Virus record (IMG/VR): IMGVR_UViG_3300007542_000076
Coordinates: 1-35,652 of that record
Origin: a virus
Reading direction: 5' to 3' (one strand)
DNA length: 35,652 bases
This document shows, piece by piece, positions 24,380-31,671 of the stretch. Below the pieces are notes generated by a model that was given only the letters and a program-made list of their open reading frames with translations, ran no database searches and had not been told where the DNA came from. How positions within the stretch are numbered: position 1 is the first letter of the stretch; every line of letters starts with the position of its first letter. The translations under genes and the position numbers were made by a program.

Positions 24380-25633
24380 TTAGCCGAGCAGGTCGAAGTC
24401 GTCGTCGAAGTCGTCGCCCCTACTCAGTGCGGGTCTTCGGTCGGATTCGTCCACTAGCGTAGGTTTTCCGGCGTTGTAAGTAATGAAAGGCCCTAGAAAT
24501 GCTTCCATATTTTTTTTGCCTAGGCCTTTTTGTAACTCGGTTAAACCTCGCAGCTTTGTTTGTTTGTATAGGATCTCGGGCACGCTTTTTTTGCGCAAAG
24601 CGTCCATGGCCTTTTCGGCTTCTGGAATAGACCTTCGACCGCGACCGGCTACGAGTTTCAAGCCGGGCCATTTTTTGCCGCCCAGGGCAGAGTTGTAGAT
24701 ATGTTCTTCGACTGCATTTAGGTAGGACTTAACGCGGTCCGCTAGCAGGTAGATTTCCATAACGTCTTCGAAGTGTAAACTATGCACGTCGGTGTCGCCC
24801 AGTTCCACAGAATCCGGCGCGAAGTCTTCGTCTGCAAGTCTCAGCATTTCGTCTTTCAATGCAGGGCACAATACTTTTGCGTCGCAGAATCTGCACCAAT
24901 CGCCCGGCACCAATTCGCCGCGGCCAGAAAATGCAATTTTGGCCTGGGGCTTAACGAAGTTTTCCGCCCATTCCAGAAGATCTTCGCTCGAAATATCCCA
25001 CGTCGAAACGGCGTCCAATCGTGGCTGCACAACTGTAAGCCGTATAGTGTGTATTTCATGCAAAACGCTGTACTTGTCGTAGGCACCTAAGCCATATATT
25101 TTTAACTGGTCGTTATCAACTGCGCTAACTCGCACACCCATTCCGAATTTCAAGTCTGTGACGTAAAGGACGCCGGCCGATAAAGCGATAAAATCGCCAG
25201 TGCCGAAGCCTTCCGGTATGTACGCTTCTAACGAGACTTTTTCTTCTATGAGTATAAGAGCGCCAGTACTATTAGTTCGTGCTTCTGCGACCTGTTCTAG
25301 TACAAAATTCACGTAGTCTTCGACTGGTTCGAGCATGTCTAAACTGAAAAGTTCGTGCGCTTTCAGTTTTAGTTTGGTGCCGTGGTACGCTTCTTTGTCG
25401 ATCAGCTTCAAACGGTATCGCAGTTCGTTTTCAGAAATTTCATGCGCCAGGGTTCCTTCTGCGGCGAAGGTCGTTTCTTCAATGTCGCCCAAAAGTAGCG
25501 CCAGTTCGATTTCTGGCACGGGTTCGATTTCGTCCGCCATACGGGCCGAGGGTGTGCAGTTTAGCCACCTGGAAGCCGAAGAAGCGGAAAGGACCGCATG
25601 TGCCCTTTCCGCGTGATTAATCTTGCCAGACAC
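24380..25633 (-). CDS. DUF2800-like PD-(D/E)XK exonuclease with Fe-S-type cysteines
   Basis: 417 residues. It matches DUF2800, phage relatives of the RecB/Cas4 nuclease family. Features: SASSASRWLNCTPSARM with Cys26, GTLAHE (His64), Glu131 (IEEKVSL), FGTGDFIAL (Asp147), DLKFG (Asp160, Lys162), QLKIYGLGAY, and a late Cys triplet 247, 250, 256 (DWCRFCDAKVLC), which with Cys26 could hold a 4Fe-4S cluster. It likely processes DNA ends in replication or recombination with the DUF2815 protein. The start is GTG at 25633, sharing its G with the preceding TAG. Confidence 0.85.
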   Translation of the reverse strand: MSGKINHAERAHAVLSASSASRWLNCTPSARMADEIEPVPEIELALLLGDIEETTFAAEGTLAHEISENELRYRLKLIDKEAYHGTKLKLKAHELFSLDMLEPVEDYVNFVLEQVAEARTNSTGALILIEEKVSLEAYIPEGFGTGDFIALSAGVLYVTDLKFGMGVRVSAVDNDQLKIYGLGAYDKYSVLHEIHTIRLTVVQPRLDAVSTWDISSEDLLEWAENFVKPQAKIAFSGRGELVPGDWCRFCDAKVLCPALKDEMLRLADEDFAPDSVELGDTDVHSLHFEDVMEIYLLADRVKSYLNAVEEHIYNSALGGKKWPGLKLVAGRGRRSIPEAEKAMDALRKKSVPEILYKQTKLRGLTELQKGLGKKNMEAFLGPFITYNAGKPTLVDESDRRPALSRGDDFDDDFDLLG

Positions 25634-26118
25634 TACAGTGCTGTTATGAAATCGTGATATTCCTGGAAGTCGTCTTCTTCCAAAGAACTAACGTTCTTCA
25701 CTTTCAATTTTGCCAACTTCTTTTTGATCGCGTCACGGTTGGCCGTGGAAGCTTTCACCTTTTTAGCTGTCAAAGTTCGAAGCGTCGCCAGATCGATTTC
25801 AGCTTCTTCGTCGTCTAAATCGTCGAAATCTTCATCGTCTTCGTCTTCTTCCTCTGCGGCTTTTTTCGCAGCGGCTGCAGCTTCTTTTTTCTTCTTAGCT
25901 TCACGACTTTTTCGCGCACGTTCACGGGCCGCAGCTTTTTTCTTTTCTTCCGCGTCGTCTTCGTCGTCGTCCTGGTCTTCGTCGTCTGCCGCCGTTGTTT
26001 TTCGAAGTTTTTTCGTTGGGGCTTCGCCGCCGCTTAACGTGTCCATGAACGCTTTCATAGCGTCGGTCTGTTCTGTGTTGTCCAAGTCAATAGACAACGT
26101 TACTTGCATCTTGTTCAT
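25633..26118 (-). CDS. Highly charged protein of the DUF2800/DUF2815 module
   Basis: 161 residues. An N-terminal strand (MQVTLSIDLDNTEQ) is followed by alternating acidic runs (DDEDQDDDEDDAEE), a long Lys/Ala/Glu helix (about 58-90), another acidic run, and a C-terminal folded part (TLRTLTAKKVKAS then a DAIKKKLAKLKVKNVSSL helix pair). Proteins of this kind often precede DUF2800 genes in Bacteroidota phages. The function is unknown, and a charged scaffold for replication proteins is only a guess. A 23-base segment at 25964-25986 is identical, on the opposite strand, to the minisatellite of the gene at 35177. Confidence 0.65.
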   Translation of the reverse strand: MNKMQVTLSIDLDNTEQTDAMKAFMDTLSGGEAPTKKLRKTTAADDEDQDDDEDDAEEKKKAAARERARKSREAKKKKEAAAAAKKAAEEEDEDDEDFDDLDDEEAEIDLATLRTLTAKKVKASTANRDAIKKKLAKLKVKNVSSLEEDDFQEYHDFITAL

Positions 26119-26525
26119 ACTGATACTGATTGATTTATTATTATTTGATCTAATTCGCGAAAGTATTCCGCGAAAGGTTTTTGAGAAAAGCCAATAACGT
26201 GCACCGCTATTTCTTTTTCTAAATGGTAAATTTTTGTAACGCCTGTAGCGGGGGAGTATATCGCGCAGTAATTGTCTTTGCTAAATCTCACTACGTCGTC
26301 GTGCGTTGTTGTTTTCCAGTAGAGGGCGTCCATGTATAGCGCATCTATAGAAAGGCCCGTAAAAATGGACAGCCTATAAATTTGTTCCTCTTTCATTCTC
26401 GCCCTGCTGAGTAACAAGCGCGACAAGGCGGCCGCAGGGTGAAGGTTTGCAGGGAATAGAGCCTGCGCCAATTGGCCGCGGTCCAAATCTCTGTCCTCAA
26501 TTACTCGTTTTAAATCGATTCGCAT
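26115..26525 (-). CDS. HTH transcription regulator (XRE-like)
   Basis: 136 residues from ATG at 26525. An upstream in-frame extension to 26657 lies inside the previous gene. Residues 1-65 form a helix-turn-helix domain: MRIDLKRVIEDRDLDRGQLAQALF, a central helix, then EEQIYRLSIFTGLSIDALY. The second half is beta-like and may bind a partner or dimerise. It is the only clear classical DNA-binding regulator in the leftward arm and is therefore the best candidate to bind the TTTGAAT/ATTCAAA sites. It is coupled by ATGA overlap to the next gene. Confidence 0.6.
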   Translation of the reverse strand: MRIDLKRVIEDRDLDRGQLAQALFPANLHPAAALSRLLLSRARMKEEQIYRLSIFTGLSIDALYMDALYWKTTTHDDVVRFSKDNYCAIYSPATGVTKIYHLEKEIAVHVIGFSQKPFAEYFRELDQIIINQSVSV

Positions 26526-27001
26526 ATCTTGTTTCCGGCTTTTGGGAGTTCGAAAAAGGACGCAAGATCCAGGCATAGTTCCTGGCCGATTTTCGCCTGC
26601 ATTCTTTCTTGCTCGGGCAAAAATTGGTCGCGCATTGCTTCCAGGAATTTCAGGCACATGCCGGTTTCTTCTGCGCGGTTGGCTGCGAATTGGATTAGGC
26701 CGGTAGTTTGGTCCGTGAATTTGTGCGTTAATGTCTCGGCTGTGAATGAGCCGCTAACGATTTGCCGCGCTACGTTGTACCTTTTCGGCTCGTTGATATA
26801 CTCGGCCAACTTCGGCACGATGTCGCCTAAGCGCTCGGCTAGGACCCCCGTAGCGTCGTCTGAAATCGCCAGGCTTAATTCGATTAAGTATTCCGGCTGT
26901 CTGTTGGCGTACTCGGCCATCGAAGCTGCAAGCAGAATGAAACCTGTTTGCGTTGCTACGATTTCTTTCACGAGCGCCACCGCTTTGCTGTTCTGTTGCA
27001 T
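26510..27001 (-). CDS. Hypothetical helical protein
   Basis: 163 residues from ATG at 27001 (MQQNSKAVALVKEIV). The longer frame starts inside the lipoprotein gene and is rejected. It is almost entirely helical, with a moderately hydrophobic stretch (TQTGFILLAASMAEYA, about 18-33) that is probably too short and polar for a membrane span. No family recognised. Its end overlaps the start of the HTH gene by 16 bases, so the two are likely translated together. Confidence 0.6.
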   Translation of the reverse strand: MQQNSKAVALVKEIVATQTGFILLAASMAEYANRQPEYLIELSLAISDDATGVLAERLGDIVPKLAEYINEPKRYNVARQIVSGSFTAETLTHKFTDQTTGLIQFAANRAEETGMCLKFLEAMRDQFLPEQERMQAKIGQELCLDLASFFELPKAGNKICESI

Positions 27002-27006
27002 AGGTC

Positions 27007-27381
27007 CTACGGTATTAAATATGAGTGAGACAAGTACGAACCTTCGCCGGTTACCTGGTGCAAGGTTGCGCCGTTGCGCATAATGTCCAAGGCCCACTGC
27101 GAGCACTGGCCGCCATTCGCTACACAGTCCTGGACCATCGAAACGCGGATCGTGTCACCTGTGCAGGCTTCAAAGTTGCCCGCTACTGGCGCATTATTTA
27201 GAAATGCGTTGAAGGTGTGGTCCGGGTTCTGGATCGTGAAAACTACGCAGTAAATCGCGCAGGTGTCACAGGGTTGCTGCATTGCTACAGGCTCGGCGTT
27301 CGGTTTGATTTCTTCCTTTGCGCAGCTAAATAATAGTGCCGGGCATAAGACGACTAAAAGGATTTGAAATAATTTTTTCAT
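27007..27381 (-). CDS. Phage-encoded Cys-rich lipoprotein
   Basis: 124 residues. The signal peptide MKKLFQILLVVLCPALLFSC has a lipobox with the lipidated Cys at 20. The mature part has six Cys (38, 41, 45, 73, 86, 93), enough for three disulfides, and beta-like segments, consistent with a small periplasmic or surface domain. It lies in the early arm behind a promoter and a 5' hairpin. Early phage lipoproteins are known to block receptors against superinfection (for example T5 Llp). That role is inferred here from location and layout only. Confidence 0.7.
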   Translation of the reverse strand: MKKLFQILLVVLCPALLFSCAKEEIKPNAEPVAMQQPCDTCAIYCVVFTIQNPDHTFNAFLNNAPVAGNFEACTGDTIRVSMVQDCVANGGQCSQWALDIMRNGATLHQVTGEGSYLSHSYLIP

Positions 27382-27399
27382 TGGTTGTATTTTAGTTTT

Positions 27400-27417
27400 G
27401 CACCGAATAGGCGGTGC
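27400..27417 (-). other. Hairpin in the 5' leader of the lipoprotein gene
   Basis: A perfect 6-bp stem GCACCG/CGGTGC with a 6-base loop, between the -7 element (27440-27447) and the ATG at 27381. No T-run follows it on the minus strand, so it is not a terminator. It may stabilise the mRNA. Confidence 0.5.
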
Positions 27418-27439
27418 GCCTTGTTTAAATTAATGAGTG

Positions 27440-27463
27440 CAAATATATGCAATTAGTTTGAAT
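27440..27463 (-). promoter_or_regulatory. Promoter of the lipoprotein gene
   Basis: TATATTTG on the minus strand (27440-27447) and the ATTCAAA half-site (27457-27463) are separated by nine bases, exactly as in the repeated early promoters. The usual GTTGC is replaced by a TTTG about 24 bases upstream, and the outer operator arm is missing. Confidence 0.6.
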
Positions 27464-27484
27464 CTGTATTACAAAAATCGAAAA

Positions 27485-27748
27485 TTATTTTTTCAGTGCT
27501 TCGATGGCGTCCTTTTCCGCCTTCATAATCTTGTACCGTTCGTTGCGGACCTTTAGTGCGCTTTCGTGGTTGTCTGTTGAGCCTGTCCACGTTAGGAGTA
27601 TGTGCCCCAGGCGGTCCAAACTTTTGCTAATTTCTTCCAGGTCGTATTCGAAAGAACTTAGGAGGGAATAACCTTCCACGTTTTTTAACTTGTCGTGGAA
27701 TCGTGGTTGAATGTCTTGTATTGTCGAGGTATTATCTGTTTGTTTCAT
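27485..27748 (-). CDS. Hypothetical protein, early arm
   Basis: 87 residues, no family recognised. Helical throughout (FEYDLEEISKSLDRLGHILL, then RNERYKIMKAEKDAIEALKK at the end), likely a coiled-coil dimer. The start codon lies four bases after the TATATTG element of the promoter at 27753-27794. Confidence 0.65.
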   Translation of the reverse strand: MKQTDNTSTIQDIQPRFHDKLKNVEGYSLLSSFEYDLEEISKSLDRLGHILLTWTGSTDNHESALKVRNERYKIMKAEKDAIEALKK

Positions 27749-27752
27749 ACTT

Positions 27753-27794
27753 CAATATACGCATTATCTTTGAATCTTGCAACTATTATTCAAA
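27753..27794 (-). promoter_or_regulatory. Repeated early promoter-operator, copy 1
   Basis: TATATTG (27753-27759), 19 bases to GTTGC (27779-27783), and inverted arms TTTGAAT/ATTCAAA (27769-27775 and 27788-27794). The ATG at 27748 follows TATATTG after AAGT. It differs from the other copies in the spacer next to the -7 element. Confidence 0.8.
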
Positions 27795-27811
27795 GAATTA
27801 ACAGATTTTAA

Positions 27812-27943
27812 CTATTCCAGTCCTCGGATTCGTGCTTCTGTGAATCGAATTCTTTCGCGCAGCTTCCGCCGCATGTCCTCGTCTTCACTGAGGGCGTGCA
27901 GCGTCTGCATGATAATTACCTGGTTCGTCAGTACTTCTTTCAT
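27812..27943 (-). CDS. Very small hypothetical protein
   Basis: 43 residues (MKEVLTNQVIIMQTLHALSE...), helical and charged with a basic second half (RRKLRERIRFTEARIRGLE). It fills the gap between the 108-residue gene and promoter copy 1. The start ATG is 19 bases after the previous stop, with an A-rich leader. No family recognised. Confidence 0.55.
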   Translation of the reverse strand: MKEVLTNQVIIMQTLHALSEDEDMRRKLRERIRFTEARIRGLE

Positions 27944-27961
27944 TGTTCAAAATTTTAAGGC

Positions 27962-28288
27962 CTACAGGCTTGTGTAAAGTTTCGTTGTTGATTCGAAAAA
28001 CGATACCAGTTTATCGCAGTACACATTCTCGAATTCGTGCTTAGTTTTCATCTTTCCTGCACGAATAGAAATGAATTCCATTTTGTAAACGTCCATCGAT
28101 CCTAAAGTGATTCGAAGATAATTAGCACCGCTCGCGTTTCTCGCTAATTTCATAGACAGCGAATTCGTGCCGGCGATGAATTGTTTTGATCCTGTCATTA
28201 CTCGGAATTTGTTTCCGCCCAACTGGGTAAGAATCGTTTGTGCTATTTCGTTATTTCTGTTTCGGGTTGCATTGTCTGTATTGTTCAT
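27962..28288 (-). CDS. Conserved hypothetical protein (GGNKF...MTGSKQF family)
   Basis: 108 residues. The pattern GGNKFRVMTGSKQF, LSMKLARNASGANYLRITL, a VYKMEFISIR segment, and an ending CDKLVSFFESTTKLYTSL matches a conserved hypothetical family widespread in phages and conjugative elements, including the LYTSL terminus. The function is not known to me. The first 15 residues are Asn-rich and variable. The start lies four bases after the TATATTG element of promoter copy 2. Confidence 0.75.
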   Translation of the reverse strand: MNNTDNATRNRNNEIAQTILTQLGGNKFRVMTGSKQFIAGTNSLSMKLARNASGANYLRITLGSMDVYKMEFISIRAGKMKTKHEFENVYCDKLVSFFESTTKLYTSL

Positions 28289-28292
28289 ACTT

Positions 28293-28334
28293 CAATATAC
28301 GTACAATGTTTGAATCTTGCAACTATTATTCAAA
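28293..28334 (-). promoter_or_regulatory. Repeated early promoter-operator, copy 2
   Basis: TATATTG (28293-28299), arms at 28309-28315 and 28328-28334 with GTTGC between them. The leader AAGT precedes the ATG at 28288. Near-identical to copies 3 and 4 over the core. Confidence 0.8.
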
Positions 28335-28348
28335 GAATCTTCGAAACG

Positions 28349-28681
28349 TTAACGTTCCTTAACATCTGCGAGCATTTCAGGCGTATCTATTCCGAACGCG
28401 TCCGGGCCTACCGGGTCCGAGCATTTCCACTGCATCGAAAGTCTCGGTTTCTCTGCAGCGTTTTCGCTGTACGTCAGCCCCTGAAAATCGAATCCAGGTT
28501 CCCAACACAGGACAGGAAAATCGTAAACGAACAGAGTGTGCCTGCTTTCGCGGATCTCGATACGTGCGTGCGCTTTCACGGCTTCGACGTCCATCTGCCA
28601 GAGGTCGAAGACTTGCTGCGCCCGTCGCTGCATTTCGGTGTCGTAGGTGTGTTGAATTATTTCTGCTATACGTTCGTCCAT
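28349..28681 (-). CDS. Hypothetical protein
   Basis: 110 residues, no family recognised. A helical N-terminal half (MDERIAEIIQHTYDTEMQRR, then AVKAHARIEI) is followed by a beta-like aromatic part (TLFVYDFPVLCWEPGFDF) and a polar end. It is two bases from the stop of the preceding gene, so it is part of a compact operon. Confidence 0.6.
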   Translation of the reverse strand: MDERIAEIIQHTYDTEMQRRAQQVFDLWQMDVEAVKAHARIEIRESRHTLFVYDFPVLCWEPGFDFQGLTYSENAAEKPRLSMQWKCSDPVGPDAFGIDTPEMLADVKER

Positions 28682-28683
28682 GA

Positions 28684-29013
28684 TTAGTAAATTTCTAAAT
28701 CGGGGTTATCTAAGCGCATTTCGATAGCTTCGTATTCGCGCAAAACTCGTTCCCTGTGGTCCCGAAAAAGTCCGTTATTGTATTCCGTTTCGTCGATGTC
28801 TGCTATTAATTTTTCGTACTTGCTTTTCAGTTCCAGGTACTTTCTTTTTTCGCGTTCTATTCGGTCCTGGTAGTCGTGCTTTAAATCTGCGTGCCTTCGG
28901 CTTATCTCGTTAACTTCGTCCAGTTCTTCTTCGAGAATTAAAACGCTGTAGTTTTCATCGAAGGCCAGGCCGCAATTTTCGAAAGCTTGGCGCAGTTGTT
29001 CTTTCGGTTCCAT
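28684..29013 (-). CDS. Hypothetical coiled-coil protein
   Basis: 109 residues from ATG at 29013; a TTG two codons upstream is an alternative start. Residues ~30-90 form a long charged coiled coil (ADLKHDYQDRIEREKRKYLE). No family recognised. The start lies two bases after the preceding stop. Confidence 0.6.
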   Translation of the reverse strand: MEPKEQLRQAFENCGLAFDENYSVLILEEELDEVNEISRRHADLKHDYQDRIEREKRKYLELKSKYEKLIADIDETEYNNGLFRDHRERVLREYEAIEMRLDNPDLEIY

Positions 29014-29015
29014 AC

Positions 29016-29366
29016 TCAAAGCATTAAATAATCTTCGATTTTTTCTGTGATCGTTTCCAGGTGATTATCGACGAACCAATCGAAGTCCACGCGTTCGTGC
29101 AATTGCATGTTAACTTTCCAGTGCGGAAAGATCTTCTGGGCCGTTTCGGTGTCGTCTACGAAGCGAACGAACAAAGACATTACTTTGGACCCGCAGAGCA
29201 CGTCCAGGCTTATAGCTGCCTTTCCTATGCCGGTTTCCCATTCGAATTTGTTGCCCATCGCCAGGTCGAATTCGCTCGGGGACTTTTTAACCGTGGCCCC
29301 GTGGTCGATAATGTTCTGAATGCAGCGCTTTTCAATCGCTCGCTTTTGTGCTATTTTCATTTTCAT
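29016..29366 (-). CDS. Hypothetical protein
   Basis: 116 residues, no family recognised. A basic N-terminal helix (KMKIAQKRAIEKRCIQNII) is followed by alternating strands (SLDVLCGSKVMSLFVRFVDD) and a Trp-containing helix near the end. Its first 35 bases overlap the end of the gene at 29332. A second ATG two codons in is also possible. Confidence 0.55.
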   Translation of the reverse strand: MKMKIAQKRAIEKRCIQNIIDHGATVKKSPSEFDLAMGNKFEWETGIGKAAISLDVLCGSKVMSLFVRFVDDTETAQKIFPHWKVNMQLHERVDFDWFVDNHLETITEKIEDYLML

Positions 29367-29739
29367 TTTTAGGTGTGTTTTCGATAAAAGGAATAATCCA
29401 CATTTTGAAGTGATTGTGCACGATGCCTGCTTCCTCTGTGGTCTTCAAGTTGTGCGTAACTGGGTTCGAATGAATGACGCTAAAAACGTTTCGCCCGAAA
29501 TGAATCGCCCGGCTTTCGTAGTAGTCGTCCGGTGCTTTGTTCCCGCCATACCTTTGCGCAACTTCGAGCGCGTCGATTCTGTCTTCGGCGGCGATTTGGA
29601 TCATGTTTTTGAGCAGGTCCAGTTCTTTCCAGGCGTGCTGTAAATGTACCAGAGAAGCGGCCGCGTTTACGATGTCCTGCGGATCTGCTTTGCGCAGTTC
29701 TTCGTCGAAGGCTTTCAGCTTTGCTATTAATTCGTTCAT
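29332..29739 (-). CDS. Hypothetical protein
   Basis: 135 residues, no family recognised. Helical N-terminal half (LKAFDEELRKADPQDIVNAA, then a WKELDLLKNMIQIAAEDRI helix), then a beta-like part with several His (RAIHFGRNVFSVIHSNPVTH). The start context is identical over about 25 bases to that of the gene at 24366. Confidence 0.6.
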   Translation of the reverse strand: MNELIAKLKAFDEELRKADPQDIVNAAASLVHLQHAWKELDLLKNMIQIAAEDRIDALEVAQRYGGNKAPDDYYESRAIHFGRNVFSVIHSNPVTHNLKTTEEAGIVHNHFKMWIIPFIENTPKNENENSTKASD

Positions 29740-29752
29740 GGTTTCTAAGTTT

Positions 29753-29947
29753 TTAACAGGCGTAGAATTTGGTATCTGGGGACAGTTGCGCGTTGGCGTC
29801 GTCTCGAAGGCTTTTGCATACGCAGTTTTCGCCTTTGCGGCATTGCCCGTTTCTGTACAAGTGTACGCATCGTGTTTTCGGTTGTTGACGCGTTGCGCCT
29901 TCTTCGGCGATGAGGTCGTCTAGTTCTCTGCTGTTAATTCTTGGCAT
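29753..29947 (-). CDS. Small Cys-rich, probably zinc-binding protein
   Basis: 64 residues with Cys27, His29, Cys36, Cys42, Cys44 and Cys64. The CxH and QCRKGENCVC groups suggest a CCCH or similar zinc finger (CVHLYRNGQCRKGENCVC). Small phage zinc proteins often bind nucleic acid or host polymerase, but nothing here proves that. It overlaps the end of the preceding gene by 28 bases, and its own stop is 13 bases before the next ATG. Confidence 0.65.
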   Translation of the reverse strand: MPRINSRELDDLIAEEGATRQQPKTRCVHLYRNGQCRKGENCVCKSLRDDANAQLSPDTKFYAC

Positions 29948-30303
29948 TGGTCTTCTGTATTAGAGTTAAAATTTTCAGTTATAGCCGTCGCAGATTTCAG
30001 CACCGCTACGGCTCGGTTCAAACGCTTTTCGGCGTAGTCGTGTTCTTTGGTTTTCTCGGCCTGTATTTCTTGTATTAAGTCGATATATTTCTGCGTCAAA
30101 GCGGCCGCCTTTTCGAAAGCTGTTTTAGCTTTGTTTGGGTTCGCCAGTTTCCATTCGTGGAACTTATTGGCGTATTCATCCGCCGCCGATTCGTACGACA
30201 TTTCTGTGCGGCCGTAGTGCTTCTGTTTCGCTTTTAGAATCGTTTGGTAGTCCGGCTGCGCTTCGAGCCAGTCGGCCTGCGCTTTTGTGTATTGGTTGCT
30301 CAT
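29920..30303 (-). CDS. Hypothetical helical protein
   Basis: 127 residues, almost all helical, with a coiled coil around residues 57-110 (FEKAAALTQKYIDLIQEIQA). The first part is rich in Tyr and Gln. No family recognised. It is four bases from the stop of the PAPS-reductase-like gene and probably cotranscribed with it. Confidence 0.6.
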   Translation of the reverse strand: MSNQYTKAQADWLEAQPDYQTILKAKQKHYGRTEMSYESAADEYANKFHEWKLANPNKAKTAFEKAAALTQKYIDLIQEIQAEKTKEHDYAEKRLNRAVAVLKSATAITENFNSNTEDQCQELTAEN

Positions 30304-30307
30304 ATCT

Positions 30308-31063
30308 TTACGCGTTTACAATTTCTTTTAGAGTTCTTCGCCCTTTGGCCTTAGAAGGCATTATCATTACGTGGCCCGTTTTCTTTTCGAAATGGTCGTA
30401 GCGTTCGAGCAGTTTCGGTCGTAGCTTCGCGCCCAGGCACAGATCTTCTTCCGAAGCCATTATGCAGAAAACGCAACTTTTGCGGGTCATTCCTGCAGCA
30501 TACACCCAGAACGGTTCCTGGCCTTCGTTCTTAATGCCTGCGAACACTTCTGTAGTTTTCATCTTGTGTATAGGCAGCCAGTCGTACCACCTGCGCTGCA
30601 CGCGCTTGTGTACGCTTAGCGACTTGTTCCACTTCCAGGCGGCCTTCTTCTTCCGGCCAGAACTTTCCTCGGCACGAAGGCCCATGCAATTAACTACTTT
30701 TGTGAATCCGCGTTCGTTGCATATCTGGCGTACTTTCTTCTGTATGGGTCCGCGCTTCAAATCGCTTGTGCATTGGCGGTTCTCTGGTGAAGGAAACATG
30801 CCGCGGTGCTCGACCATTTCGAAGAACGTTTTAACTGCCTGGACCACGTGGAATTCGTGCGTAACTGTTTCGCGGATAAAAGCTTCTGTGCCTTCCCATT
30901 CAACCTCGGGCAAATGTGCGTGTATTACGATCAGCCTGTCCGCAGGAATGATCTTGCGCAATTCCAGGTACATTATCTGGCTGTCCTTTCCGCCAGAGTG
31001 GTTCGATACGAAAACGCATTCAGGATCTGCTATTAGTTCTTTTATCTTCTTCGTTAAGTTCAT
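30308..31063 (-). CDS. PAPS-reductase-like PP-loop ATP pyrophosphatase
   Basis: 251 residues. PP-loop SGGKDS is at residues 23-28, followed by IVIHAHLPEVEWEGT, QCTSDLKRGPIQKKV near 97-111, CMGLRAEESSGR, and a CVFCIMAS motif. This is the layout of phage PAPS-reductase-domain proteins (related to CysH and DndC), which adenylate or sulfur-modify a substrate. In phages the substrate is mostly unknown. A role in DNA or RNA modification, or in sulfur metabolism of the cell, is possible. It lies directly behind promoter copy 3, with its ATG four bases after TATATTG. Confidence 0.8.
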   Translation of the reverse strand: MNLTKKIKELIADPECVFVSNHSGGKDSQIMYLELRKIIPADRLIVIHAHLPEVEWEGTEAFIRETVTHEFHVVQAVKTFFEMVEHRGMFPSPENRQCTSDLKRGPIQKKVRQICNERGFTKVVNCMGLRAEESSGRKKKAAWKWNKSLSVHKRVQRRWYDWLPIHKMKTTEVFAGIKNEGQEPFWVYAAGMTRKSCVFCIMASEEDLCLGAKLRPKLLERYDHFEKKTGHVMIMPSKAKGRRTLKEIVNA

Positions 31064-31067
31064 ACCT

Positions 31068-31109
31068 CAATATACGCACAATGTTTGAATCTTGCAACTG
31101 TTATTCAAA
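31068..31109 (-). promoter_or_regulatory. Repeated early promoter-operator, copy 3
   Basis: TATATTG (31068-31074), GTTGC (31094-31098), arms at 31084-31090 and 31103-31109. The leader AGGT precedes the ATG at 31063. The similarity with copy 4 extends to about 31140, beyond the operator. Confidence 0.85.
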
Positions 31110-31139
31110 GAATTAACAAATTTTAACATTTGCGCACTA

Positions 31140-31409
31140 TCACGGATCGACGAAATAGAAATTATTCGGCAGCTTTTTTCTGCAGGTCGCGCCTATTGGA
31201 AAGAAGCCCTGGGAGTTATCGAAGTCCTCCGCGCTGCTTATTAGATTCCCATTCGTTAAAAGGTGCACGCTGTATTTCGGGTTCGGAACTTTTTTGCCGC
31301 AACAAATGCAGGGTTCTTTCGGGCCGCCTTTGTCTTCGTAGTTTTCCGCTCTTACGTCGTCCAGTGGTATTTCGAATAACCACTGGTGAAGGTCTATTGT
31401 GTTTTTCAT
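31140..31409 (-). CDS. Small Cys-containing conserved protein
   Basis: 89 residues. EPCICCGKKVPNPKYSVHLL followed by GFFPIGATCRKKLP resembles a small conserved protein of Bacteroidota phages and plasmids. Cys34, Cys36, Cys37, His49 and Cys76 could form a zinc site. The function is unknown. The start context (TAGAAACCATGAAAAAC) resembles that of the genes starting at 24366 and 29739. Confidence 0.65.
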   Translation of the reverse strand: MKNTIDLHQWLFEIPLDDVRAENYEDKGGPKEPCICCGKKVPNPKYSVHLLTNGNLISSAEDFDNSQGFFPIGATCRKKLPNNFYFVDP

Positions 31410-31424
31410 GGTTTCTATTTCTTT

Positions 31425-31667
31425 TTAGTTCCAGGCGTTTGATTCTCTTTGCTGAAACATTATTTTTCCGTCGATCTCTTTTTCACGATAGTGCAGACCT
31501 ACTTCGTTTCCTGTTTTGTAGTGGGCTTTGTTGGCGTCTTCCTTGGAGAAGAACCAACAGCCGGAACCTTTTATGAAAATGTGATCTAAAACGTTTTTAG
31601 TGTATTTGTTCATCTTGAATTCTCGCGATTCAATCGTAGGGGCTGCAGTGTTATTTGTATCTTTCAT
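31425..31667 (-). CDS. Hypothetical protein
   Basis: 80 residues from ATG at 31667, placed four bases after the TATATTG element of promoter copy 4. The longer frame to 31733 reads through the operator and is rejected. It has a polar N-terminus, then MNKYTKNVLDHIFIKGSGCW and FFSKEDANKAHYKTGNEVGL. No family recognised. Confidence 0.65.
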   Translation of the reverse strand: MKDTNNTAAPTIESREFKMNKYTKNVLDHIFIKGSGCWFFSKEDANKAHYKTGNEVGLHYREKEIDGKIMFQQRESNAWN

Positions 31668-31671
31668 ACTG

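Noticed and set aside
25724-26197. 157-codon Ser-rich open frame on the plus strand
   Set aside because: Mirror of the Asp/Glu/Lys-rich charged protein gene; the poly-Ser composition is an artefact.
26115-26525. Lysogeny repressor and a temperate lifestyle
   Set aside because: An HTH protein is present, but I found no integrase, recombinase, partition gene or attachment site, so temperance is not supported.
27400-27417. Hairpin as an intrinsic terminator
   Set aside because: No T-run follows the stem on either strand, and it lies in the leader between promoter and start codon.
28238-28687. 149-codon open frame on the plus strand
   Set aside because: Antisense to the 110-residue gene and across a promoter repeat; no start context.
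30462-31088. 208-codon open frame on the plus strand
   Set aside because: Antisense to the clearly coding PAPS-reductase-like gene; low-complexity Ser/Arg/Phe content expected of a codon-bias shadow.
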